Of a DNA stretch of 64,000 bases, positions 57,419-64,000 are shown in pieces. Under the pieces are notes generated by a model, which saw nothing but the letters and a program-made list of their open reading frames with translations, did not search any database and was not told the origin of the DNA. Source of the DNA: Halobacteria archaeon AArc-dxtr1 (GTDB lineage: Archaea > Halobacteriota > Halobacteria > Halobacteriales > Natrialbaceae); assembly GCA_025517425.1 (NCBI GenBank), contig JAOPJY010000002.1:496001-560000 (forward strand), written 5' to 3'. Every line of letters starts with the position of its first letter. The first letter of the stretch is position 1. The position numbers and the translations under genes were made by a program.

Positions 57419-58766
57419 AGTGACGCGGTGGCACTCGGGCGTCGTCGCGTCAATCGTCCTCGTCGCCGCCGGACTTCTCGTCGGCTCGAGCGCGCTGGTG
57501 CTGGCCGCGATCGTCCCAATCGCGTTTGTGGGATATGCAGCGCTGTCGTCCGTTCCAGAGCCGACAGCGGCGATCGCGGTCGAACGCAGCTGTACGCCCG
57601 CGAACCCGCTGCCGGGCGAGCGCGTCGAGGTCACGCTCACAGTGGGAAACGAGACGGACCGAACGCTGGCTGACGTCCGGATCGTCGACCGCGTTCCCGA
57701 CGGACTCGACCCCGTCGAGGGGACGGTCAAGCAGGCGACGACGCTGCGAGCCGGCGAACAGACGAGCGTCTCGTACGCGCTCCGGCCGCGCCACGGGACG
57801 TACGCGTTCGGTCCGACGTGGATCAGACTCCGCAGCCTGAGCGCGGCGGCCGTCACGACCGACTCGATCCGAGCCAGTGGCGACACCGAACTCGACTGTT
57901 CGATCCCCCTCGATGGACTTCCGTTACACCGAAAAACAATCCCGTTGGTCGGTGCGGTCGCGACGGATAGTGGCGGCGCAGGCTACGAGTTTCACTCGAC
58001 GCGAGAGTATCAGCGAGGCGATCCGCTCAAGCGCATCGATTGGCGGCGGTACGCCCGAACTGGCGAGCTCGGAACCGTTCGCTACCGCGAGCAGGAAGCG
58101 GCCAGCGTCGTCGTGCTCGTCGACGGCCGCGACGCCTCCCGGGTAGCCGCCGACCGCGGCCACCCAGACGGCGTGACGCTCGCCGCCTACACCGGCATCG
58201 TCGCCGCCAGCGTCCTGGCCGATGTGGGCCACAGCGTCGGCGCCGTGGGCCTCGGCGTTCGCGGCCGGATGCCCGGCGTCTACACCGGGCCACCGGCGTA
58301 CGTCGAGCCGGGGATGGGTGCCGACGTCGGGGGCCGGATCGCGACCGTCTGTGACGCCGTCGCCGCATCCGGAAGCGCTGGCTCACCGGCTGACGGATCG
58401 ACGCCTGATCCGTCGATGCGAAGCGGGGAGCGCGAGCCGCCCCGGGCCCGCCCGGATGGCGGCGCGGAGCTGGCAACACGCCTCGATGCGCTCTTCCCGC
58501 CGAACACGCAGCTCGTGTGCTGTACACCCGCGGTAGACGACGAAATCGTCGATCTCGTGCTCGCGCTTCGCCGACGTGGCTACCCCCTGTCTGTGCTCTC
58601 ACCGAACGTGACCGGCGGCGACGAGGTGGGAGCCAGGCTCGAAGGCGTGCGCCGGCAGGCACGCCTCGAACGGCTCCGGCGCAGCGACGTCCCGGTCGTC
58701 GACTGGAGCACCGATCGAACGCTCGCGAGCGCACTCGCTCGCGGGTTCGGCGAGGTGATCCGCTGA
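57411..58766 (+). CDS. DUF58 domain-containing protein
   Basis: 451 aa. Two N-terminal membrane helices (about residues 12-50) and a CARDB/Ig-like region (VNETDRTLADVRI-like, about 60-140) precede the DUF58 core. Its motif STREYQRGDPLKRIDWRRYARTGEL lies at about residue 197-221, followed by a VWA-like half (VVVLVDGRDASRV). DUF58 proteins partner with MoxR ATPases. The overlaps with both neighbours show one operon. Confidence 0.9.
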   Translation: MRRVTRWHSGVVASIVLVAAGLLVGSSALVLAAIVPIAFVGYAALSSVPEPTAAIAVERSCTPANPLPGERVEVTLTVGNETDRTLADVRIVDRVPDGLDPVEGTVKQATTLRAGEQTSVSYALRPRHGTYAFGPTWIRLRSLSAAAVTTDSIRASGDTELDCSIPLDGLPLHRKTIPLVGAVATDSGGAGYEFHSTREYQRGDPLKRIDWRRYARTGELGTVRYREQEAASVVVLVDGRDASRVAADRGHPDGVTLAAYTGIVAASVLADVGHSVGAVGLGVRGRMPGVYTGPPAYVEPGMGADVGGRIATVCDAVAASGSAGSPADGSTPDPSMRSGEREPPRARPDGGAELATRLDALFPPNTQLVCCTPAVDDEIVDLVLALRRRGYPLSVLSPNVTGGDEVGARLEGVRRQARLERLRRSDVPVVDWSTDRTLASALARGFGEVIR

Positions 58767-60763
58767 TGGGCAGCTCAGGAGAGCGAGCCGCCAGTGTGAC
58801 ACCGGTGCCGAGCCGAGCCGACCGCGAGCGAACAGCCGAAACCGTCAGCGCTCCCGCGACGGTGGTGGGAACAGTGCTCGCGACGGCTGTCGGGGCCATC
58901 GTCCTCGCAGTCGGGACCGACGTCCTTCTCCCGGGTGTCGTCGCCGCCCTCGCGGGCAGTCTGCTAACGGGTACGGTCTCGGCGGCCAACCGTCGAACGC
59001 CGGGCGGCCGAGCCATCGCGAGCGTCCTGACAGTTCTCGCGGCGGTCGCTGCGACGGCGGCTGGCGCCATCGCGGTCGTCGGAGGCCCGACATCGATCGC
59101 GGTCGGATACCGACTCGGTGTCGTCGCTGCGATCGGGCTCGCCGCCTTCGGCGCGACGGCGACTGTTACCGGGGCGATCGGCGACGGCGCCGTCCGGGCT
59201 GCGATCCCGATCGCCGTTGCGACCGCGGTTCCGATCGCGATCGTGGGGGCGGTACACACCGATCCGGCACGCTCGGTGTGGGGCGAGCGTGGAGGGGACG
59301 CGGACGCAGTCAACGTGGGCATCGTCTCCGAGCTGGCACTCTCACCGACAGGATCGGTCACCGCGATGGCGACGTTCGTCGGACTGGTGGTCTGGGCGCT
59401 GTGGGTTGTCGCCGCCGTGGGCCCCCGATTACCGATTCCGCAGCTGCTGGCACGGGATCGACGCGAACCGGCGCGAAGACAAATCGAGCGCGTATCGACG
59501 GCTGCCACTCGGTACGGCTTTCTCGTCTTCTTGTTCGGCAGCGGGGCAACGATCGCAATTGCCGTCTCGGATGGGATCGAGGTCGAGGCCGCCGCACAGG
59601 CCGTCGCGACGCTCGAGACACTCCTTCTCCCGGTCGCGACGTCGACTGGCCTCCGGATCGTCCTCCTCGCGGGCATCGCAGTGATGGCCGTCCTGTTCGT
59701 CCTCTCGTGGCTGCCGGGACTCCGGCGACTCAGGCACAGCCGCCTCCTCGCGTGGCTCCCTGCGTTTACCGGTGGGGCAGTCGTCGCATCCCTGTTGATC
59801 GTCGGCTACCCGATGCTCTTCGAGCGGGTACTCCGGCCGGAGCTCGAGGGAACGACGGAACAGACGGTCGCCGTTCCGGGAACCGGAGTGGTGCCGGTAG
59901 CGGACGTGCAGGCGGTACTCGCGCCACCGAGTGGGATCGCTATCGCGAGCGTGGCGACCGTCGCCGTCGTCGGGTTGGTCGTCACGCTCCTGGTTGGCGT
60001 CTGGGGGATCGGAGCGCTCGCGCTCTTGCCGGATCGGGCAGCACCCGGCTCGTTCGGCGCTGCAGCGCTCGTGCTTGGCGCGATTGTCGCCGCGGTGGGC
60101 GGGGCCGGAACGCTGGTCGTCGCGATCCCCGTCGCCTGTGCGATGGTCTCGTGGGACGCCGCCCTCTACGGCGTGTCGATAACCGAAGAACTCGGCCGCG
60201 ACGGCTCGGCCCGGCGGCCCGCGATCGTACATATCACCGGCACAGCCGTCGTCGCCGGGACCGGGGTCGGGGTGGCACTCGGGCTGCTGGCGCTCACCGA
60301 GACGGTCGTCGTACAGCCGAGACTCACCGCTCTCGGCGCGCTGATCGTGGCGCTGATTGCGGTCTGGATCGCCCTGAAGCGGCGGGCGCTCCGAGTCGGT
60401 AGAAGGGACGAGGAGAGAGACGACGAGGCGAGAACCGATGCGACGGGTTCCAGCGGAAACCCGGGAGACGAGTCGCCGCCCCACGCAAAAGCGCCCCGAA
60501 GAAGGCACTCCTCCGAGCAAAGCGACGGGGCGGCGAGGACCGAACGTGCCCGAAGCGATCTGGCGGTGTCCGAGATGACGCTCCCGGAGCTCTACGGTGT
60601 CGAGGTGGCGATCCTGCGAGAGCACGGCTTCGAGACCATCGGCGATCTGCAGGCGGCCACCGCGACGGAGCTCGAGACCATCGACGGCATCAACGCGACC
60701 CGAGCGAGCGTGATCGTAGATGCGGCCCGGGACGACCACCAGCACAGGCAACAGTCGCGGTGA
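58766..60763 (+). CDS. DUF7519-type polytopic membrane protein with C-terminal helix-hairpin-helix
   Basis: 665 aa. About 12-14 hydrophobic segments from residue 28 to 545, a polar linker (EERDDEARTDATGSSGNPGD), and a C-terminal 60-residue region (LPELYGVEVAILREHGFETI, then LETIDGINATRASVIV) that reads as a helix-hairpin-helix of the kind found in RadA/Pol X/DnaK-type DNA proteins. A membrane protein ending in HhH is odd. Start overlaps the DUF58 stop by 1 nt (TGATG). Confidence 0.78.
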   Translation: MGSSGERAASVTPVPSRADRERTAETVSAPATVVGTVLATAVGAIVLAVGTDVLLPGVVAALAGSLLTGTVSAANRRTPGGRAIASVLTVLAAVAATAAGAIAVVGGPTSIAVGYRLGVVAAIGLAAFGATATVTGAIGDGAVRAAIPIAVATAVPIAIVGAVHTDPARSVWGERGGDADAVNVGIVSELALSPTGSVTAMATFVGLVVWALWVVAAVGPRLPIPQLLARDRREPARRQIERVSTAATRYGFLVFLFGSGATIAIAVSDGIEVEAAAQAVATLETLLLPVATSTGLRIVLLAGIAVMAVLFVLSWLPGLRRLRHSRLLAWLPAFTGGAVVASLLIVGYPMLFERVLRPELEGTTEQTVAVPGTGVVPVADVQAVLAPPSGIAIASVATVAVVGLVVTLLVGVWGIGALALLPDRAAPGSFGAAALVLGAIVAAVGGAGTLVVAIPVACAMVSWDAALYGVSITEELGRDGSARRPAIVHITGTAVVAGTGVGVALGLLALTETVVVQPRLTALGALIVALIAVWIALKRRALRVGRRDEERDDEARTDATGSSGNPGDESPPHAKAPRRRHSSEQSDGAARTERARSDLAVSEMTLPELYGVEVAILREHGFETIGDLQAATATELETIDGINATRASVIVDAARDDHQHRQQSR

Positions 60764-60803
60764 GCCAGAGACGACACACCGGCTGTTACGAACTCACCGC
60801 CAG

Positions 60804-61772
60804 TTATGGGCGCACCGCCGGGACCTCGACGCGGTCTATCACGTCGGCGACGACGTCCGCTCCGTCGACGCCCGCGATCCTCGCGTCGGTCGTCAGGACG
60901 AGCCGGTGTTGCATGATCGGTTCAGCGATGCGCTTTACATCGTCCGGGGCGACGTACGCTCGACCGGAAATCACCGCGCGGGCGCGGGCTGCCTCGTAGT
61001 AGCGCTGGATACCGCGCGGGGAGACGCCGATTTCGACTCGGTCGTCGGTCCGGGTCTCTCGGGCCAGCTTGACGAGGTACTCCCGGAGGTCGGGTTCCAT
61101 CGAGACGCCCTCTGGAACCTGCTGGAGCGCACGGACGCCCTCCGTATCGAGTACCGAACCGACCGACGGCATCTTCGTCTCACGCCGGCTGCGCCGCTCG
61201 ATCAGTTCGAGTTCACCCGCCAGTTCCGGGTAGCCGATCGAGGATTTGACCATGAAGCGGTCGCGCTGGGCTTCCGGCAGCTCGAAGGTCCCCTCCTGTT
61301 CGACGGGGTTCTGGGTCGCGATCACCAGAAACGGGTCGGGGAGGTCACGCGTCGTCCCGTCGACGGTCACCTGTCCCTCGTCCATCGCCTCTAACAGCGC
61401 CGCCTGTGTCTTCGGCGGCGCGCGGTTGATCTCGTCGGCGAGCACGACGTTCGCGAACACCGGTCCCTCGGTGAATTCGAACTCGCCGGTCCCCTCGTTG
61501 AACACGTGCGAACCCGTGATATCACCCGGCAGGAGATCCGGTGTGAACTGAATCCGGTTGAAGTCGAGCCCGAGCGCCTGCGAGAGCGTCAGTGCGGTCA
61601 GCGTCTTCCCGGTTCCGGGGACATCCTCCAAGAGGACGTGGCCGCGTGCCAACACCGCCGTGAGCACGTGCTCTAAGAACCCCCGATCCGTGATGACGGC
61701 CTCGCCGACCCGCGAGAGGACGGCGTCACAGCGCTCGCTCGCCGACGCGACCGGGCGGTCGTCGCGTTCCAT
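60804..61772 (-). CDS. MoxR-family AAA ATPase
   Basis: 322 aa AAA+ chaperone-like ATPase. Walker A VPGTGKT (about residue 45), Walker B LADEINRAPP, sensor 1 VIATQNPVEQEG and sensor 2 in the C-terminal lid. MoxR proteins act with DUF58/VWA partners in assembly or metal insertion of other complexes. It is convergent with the four-gene operon (40 nt gap) and has a TATA-like TATTTTG about 33 nt before its ATG. Confidence 0.93.
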   Translation of the reverse strand: MERDDRPVASASERCDAVLSRVGEAVITDRGFLEHVLTAVLARGHVLLEDVPGTGKTLTALTLSQALGLDFNRIQFTPDLLPGDITGSHVFNEGTGEFEFTEGPVFANVVLADEINRAPPKTQAALLEAMDEGQVTVDGTTRDLPDPFLVIATQNPVEQEGTFELPEAQRDRFMVKSSIGYPELAGELELIERRSRRETKMPSVGSVLDTEGVRALQQVPEGVSMEPDLREYLVKLARETRTDDRVEIGVSPRGIQRYYEAARARAVISGRAYVAPDDVKRIAEPIMQHRLVLTTDARIAGVDGADVVADVIDRVEVPAVRP

Positions 61773-61922
61773 CGTGGCAGACTTTCGTCCGAAACGGTAT
61801 CAAAATACTGGCGCTAAGTAAGGTCGTCTCGACGAGTCGCGACACTGCGCGTTCGCACCGCTACGCGGCGTTCACCGGGTTGTAACGACAAAATGCGTCA
61901 CGGTTTCGTCGTTCGGTAACCC

Positions 61923-61954
61923 GCGATTCTCGCTCTCTGTTCGCTCCGAATCGC
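61923..61954. repeat. Palindrome beyond tRNA-tail element B
   Basis: GCGATTC (61923-61929) and GAATCGC (61948-61954) form a 7-bp inverted repeat with inner TCGCTC/GAGCGA-like pairing possibilities. It lies just past the duplicated tRNA-Ser end. A further GC-GTA-GC mini-hairpin lies at 61857-61868. The whole gap 61773-62106 contains no gene. Confidence 0.5.
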
Positions 61955-61958
61955 GCAA

Positions 61959-62106
61959 CGCCAGGACAGGGATTTGAACTACGGCTGAGAACCTGCTCGC
62001 TTCGCTCGCAGAACCTCAGTCTAATTCAAATCCCGCTTCTTGCGTTCTTCGAGTTCGGATGACTCGCGCCGCTACGCGTCGCTCGTTGATAGTGAACTCG
62101 AAGAAG
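61959..62106 (-). repeat. Structured tRNA-tail element, copy B, ending in a duplicate of the tRNA-Ser 3' end
   Basis: Same design as copy A (25716-25859), read from the tRNA on the minus strand. Hairpin 1 has 12-bp arms TTCTTCGAGTTC (62045-62056) and GAACTCGAAGAA (62094-62105), with a 37-nt loop containing GCGTAGC. Hairpin 2 has 10-bp arms (62025-62034 and 61969-61978) around CGAGCGAAGCGAG (61996-62008). It ends in an exact 21-bp copy (61959-61979) of the tRNA 3' end (62107-62127). Length 148 bp against 144 in copy A. Sequences of hairpin 1 arms differ between copies; the architecture and loop motifs do not. Confidence 0.8.
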
Positions 62107-62188
62107 CGCCAGGACAGGGATTTGAACCCTGAATCCCGAAAGGGAACACGCTTTCCAGGCGTGCGCCTTACCGTTCGGCCATCCTGGC
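62107..62188 (-). tRNA. tRNA-Ser (anticodon GGA)
   Basis: An 82-nt class II tRNA. Acceptor GCCAGGA/TCCTGGC with discriminator G, anticodon loop CTGGAAA giving GGA, a long variable arm, and the T-loop GGTTCAAATCC. No intron, no encoded CCA. Its last 21 nt are repeated at 61959-61979. The TATA-like GTTTAAC on the + strand (GTTAAAC on the minus) at 62214-62220 is 26-32 nt upstream. Confidence 0.96.
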
Positions 62189-62213
62189 TCACCAGTTGCT
62201 AGCCCCGAGAGTC

Positions 62214-62220
62214 GTTTAAC
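62214..62220 (-). promoter_or_regulatory. Promoter of tRNA-Ser
   Basis: GTTAAAC on the minus strand, about 29 nt before the tRNA 5' end, flanked by GAAATA. Good spacing for transcription starting at or just before the mature tRNA. Confidence 0.5.
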
Positions 62221-62275
62221 TATTTCGAAGCAGTCACCGGGTGCAAGGACGGTGTCGGACCTGCGACAGTCGCAG

Positions 62276-63487
62276 TCAGACGAGCACGTCGACCTCGTAT
62301 CCAGCCTCGCGGAGGGCAGAGACGACGGTCTCGACGTGGTCCGGGCCGCGCATCTCGAGGTCGAGTTCGACCTCGGTGTCGCTCATCCCGACTTCCCGGG
62401 AGGTTCGGTCGTGCTGGATGGCGTAGATGTTCGCGCGGTGGCGTGACAGAATCTCGACGAGCTGCTCTAAGGCGCCGGGGCGATCGACCAGCACCGTTCG
62501 AATCTTGAGGTAACGTCCGGTCTCGACCAGCCCGCGGACGATCACCGTCGTCAGCGTGTTGAGATCGATGTTGCCGCCACAGAGCGCGGGGACGATCACC
62601 TCGCCCTCGTCGTACTCGAAGCGCTCGAAGAGAACCGCCGCGAGCGCCACCGCGCCGGCACCCTCAACGAGCGTCTTCGAACGCTCCAGAAGGTGGGTGA
62701 TCGTGACGGCGATTTCGGGATCGGAGACGGTGACGATCTCGTCGACGCGCTCACGGATGATCGGGAGCGTCCGCTCGCCGACGCTGCGAGTCGCGATCCC
62801 GTCGGCGATCGTGTCGACCCCATCCAAGACGACGCGCTCGCCCGCCTCGACTGCAGCAGCGGCGCTCGCAGCGCCCTCGGCCTGCACGCCGACGACGCGG
62901 ACCTCAGGGTGGGCGCCCTTGATCGCGGTGGCGATTCCACTGATGAGTCCGCCGCCGCCAATGGGGACGACGACGGTCTCGACGTCGGGGCAGTCCTCCA
63001 AAATTTCGAGCCCGATCGTCCCCTGACCGGCCATCACGTCCGGGTCGTCGAAGGCGTGAAGGTAGGTTCGGCCCTCCTCGCGTTCGATCTCGTGGGCGCG
63101 GGCGGCGGCCTCGTCGTAGTCGATCCCCGAGAGAACGACCTCGGCGCCGTAGCCTCTGGTGGCTTTCACCTTCGCGATCGGCGCGTCCTCGGGCATGACG
63201 ATAGTCGCGTCGACGCCGGCCCGGGTGGCAGCCAGGGCAACGCCCTGGGCGTGGTTGCCCGCGCTTGCGGTGACGATACCGGCGTCTTGCTGTGCATCCG
63301 AGAGCGTCGCGATGCGGTTGGTCGCGCCACGAATCTTGAACGCCCCCGTTCGCTGGAAGTTCTCGAGTTTGAGGAAGATCTCAGCGCCGGTCATCTCCGA
63401 GAACGTGTGTGATCGGTCACAGGGCGTGTGTCTGGACGTCTCTTGCACCCGCGGCCGGGCGGCGAGGACGTCCGAGCGGTCGAGCAT
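62276..63487 (-). CDS. ilvA: Threonine ammonia-lyase (threonine dehydratase)
   Basis: 403 aa PLP enzyme deaminating threonine to 2-oxobutanoate for isoleucine synthesis. The PLP lysine is in FQRTGAFKIRGATN (about residue 52), the phosphate-binding glycine loop VPIGGGGLISG (about residue 180), and a C-terminal ACT domain (about 325-403) probably binds a regulatory amino acid. The gene is preceded by a long leader (see 63584-63691). Confidence 0.95.
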   Translation of the reverse strand: MLDRSDVLAARPRVQETSRHTPCDRSHTFSEMTGAEIFLKLENFQRTGAFKIRGATNRIATLSDAQQDAGIVTASAGNHAQGVALAATRAGVDATIVMPEDAPIAKVKATRGYGAEVVLSGIDYDEAAARAHEIEREEGRTYLHAFDDPDVMAGQGTIGLEILEDCPDVETVVVPIGGGGLISGIATAIKGAHPEVRVVGVQAEGAASAAAAVEAGERVVLDGVDTIADGIATRSVGERTLPIIRERVDEIVTVSDPEIAVTITHLLERSKTLVEGAGAVALAAVLFERFEYDEGEVIVPALCGGNIDLNTLTTVIVRGLVETGRYLKIRTVLVDRPGALEQLVEILSRHRANIYAIQHDRTSREVGMSDTEVELDLEMRGPDHVETVVSALREAGYEVDVLV

Positions 63488-63583
63488 ACGCCCCAGTACT
63501 CGGTCGGGTGGGTAATGATTTCGGCTGTGGGCGAGTCGTCCCGACGGGTGATCGGATCGATGTCACTCAACTGTGATAAACGG

Positions 63584-63611
63584 GTAGTGCTGTTGGGCGG
63601 AACAGCACTAC
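63584..63611. promoter_or_regulatory. Strong perfect hairpin in the ilvA upstream region
   Basis: GTAGTGCTGTT (63584-63594) and AACAGCACTAC (63601-63611) form an 11-bp perfect stem with a 6-nt loop. It is 97-124 nt upstream of the ilvA ATG and about 200 nt downstream of the citrate synthase stop, so it is in the ilvA leader if transcription starts near 63645, or else in the citrate synthase 3' region as terminator or processing site. No T-run follows on either strand, which argues against a simple terminator. Confidence 0.6.
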
Positions 63612-63654
63612 AGGGAATACAGGAGTGCACGGCGTGTGACGTGCAACTGGAAAC

Positions 63655-63691
63655 GGGAAGGCAGACCATATAAATCTCATGGCTCCTTCCC
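63655..63691. promoter_or_regulatory. Nested palindrome around a TATA box (candidate ilvA promoter/operator)
   Basis: Outer arms GGGAAGG (63655-63661) and CCTTCCC (63685-63691); inner arms CCAT (63666-63669) and ATGG (63679-63682); between them the box ATAAATC, which on the minus strand reads GATTTATAT. A transcript towards ilvA would start near 63645 and carry a leader of about 158 nt. The remainder of 63488-63808 holds no gene. Confidence 0.45.
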
Positions 63692-63808
63692 GAAAGTGAA
63701 AGTGGCAGACTGAGTCGAGATAGGGGCGGCGTCAGACGCGGGTCAGACGCACGTCGTTCGTGATGGATTCGCACGAAGGCGGCGACCGGAATTGGGGGTG
63801 AAGACGGC

Positions 63809-64000
63809 CTACCGCTCGTCGATCGAGACGAACTCCTGATCAGTCTCACCCGTGTATCGAGCTCGGGGTCGGATGAGACGGTTGTCGTCCTGGTACTCGA
63901 GGACGTGAGCGATCCAGCCGCCGACGCGGCTCATCGCGAAGATGGGGGTGTACATGTCGATCGGGATGCCGAGCTGGTAGTAGACCGAGCCGGAGTAGAA
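63809..64000 (-). CDS. Citrate synthase, C-terminal part (truncated by the window edge)
   Basis: 63 residues ending in a TAG stop. The peptide contains GIPIDMYTPIFAMSRVGGW, IAHVLEYQDDNRLIRPRA and YTGETDQEF, which are the C-terminal citrate synthase landmarks around the catalytic-domain Arg. The 5' part is beyond the window. It catalyses oxaloacetate plus acetyl-CoA to citrate in the TCA cycle. Confidence 0.93.
   Translation of the reverse strand, partial: FYSGSVYYQLGIPIDMYTPIFAMSRVGGWIAHVLEYQDDNRLIRPRARYTGETDQEFVSIDER

Noticed and set aside
25643-62188. The two tRNAs as ends of one large integrated island
   Set aside because: Each tRNA's duplicate lies next to it, the two duplicates differ, and the genes between are mostly core housekeeping genes with normal codon use.

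Overview
The window is chromosomal core sequence from an extremely halophilic archaeon (class Halobacteria). Evidence: high GC, Asp/Glu-rich proteins, Tat signals (RR motifs) followed by a lipobox cysteine on secreted proteins, TTTAWA-like boxes about 25-32 nt upstream of start codons (leaderless transcripts), split RNA polymerase genes rpoB''/rpoB' and rpoA'/rpoA'', a thermosome, V-type ATPase subunit D, a Bat-like HTH regulator and HalOD1 protein, and several families I know only from haloarchaea (DUF5781, DUF5786, DUF6276 types). I cannot assign a genus. No transposase, integrase, CRISPR array or rRNA gene was seen.

Layout. 0-5.9 kb: acyl-CoA ligase, MBL hydrolase, CDF metal exporter with a palindrome at its promoter, then a fluoride riboswitch in front of two overlapping CrcB half-channels, and a WbqC-type protein. 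6.2-10.1 kb: two MgtE half-transporters and a PhoU/TrkA-C protein that probably belongs with membrane ion transport, plus YccF and UspA proteins. 10.2-25.3 kb: information processing (serS, a secreted nuclease-like lipoprotein, EF-2, a HEFAH-motif protein, S7, S12, and rpoA''-A'-B'-B''-H). The nusA gene I expect between rpoA'' and rpsL is absent.

25.6-32.2 kb: tRNA-Asp with a structured 144-bp tail ending in a copy of the tRNA 3' end, then a pst operon (pstS-C-A-B-phoU, AbrB-PhoU regulator, ArsC-like protein). 32.2-50 kb: mostly single genes: M29-like aminopeptidase, atpD, UspA, desuccinylase-like protein, rhodanese-MBL, Tat lipoproteins (one apparently frameshifted), Tsr3 and L40e, two DUF5786 paralogues, DUF99, UDG, HisH, a HalOD1/zinc-finger/HTH-10 cluster, SWIM protein, Trm1, a YihY fusion and PAP2. 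50-64 kb: glnA and lrp divergent across a palindrome, thermosome, a five-gene MoxR/DUF58/DUF4129 membrane module, tRNA-Ser with the same kind of structured tail as tRNA-Asp, ilvA with a hairpin leader, and the 3' end of citrate synthase.

The most interesting signal is the pair of matching blocks downstream of the only two tRNA genes. Each has hairpin 1 with GCGTAGC in its loop, then hairpin 2 with arms GGGATTTGAA/TTCAAATCCC around CGAGCGAAGCGAG, then a 21-22 bp duplicate of that tRNA's own 3' end. I read this as a modular tRNA-tail element of about 145 bp.
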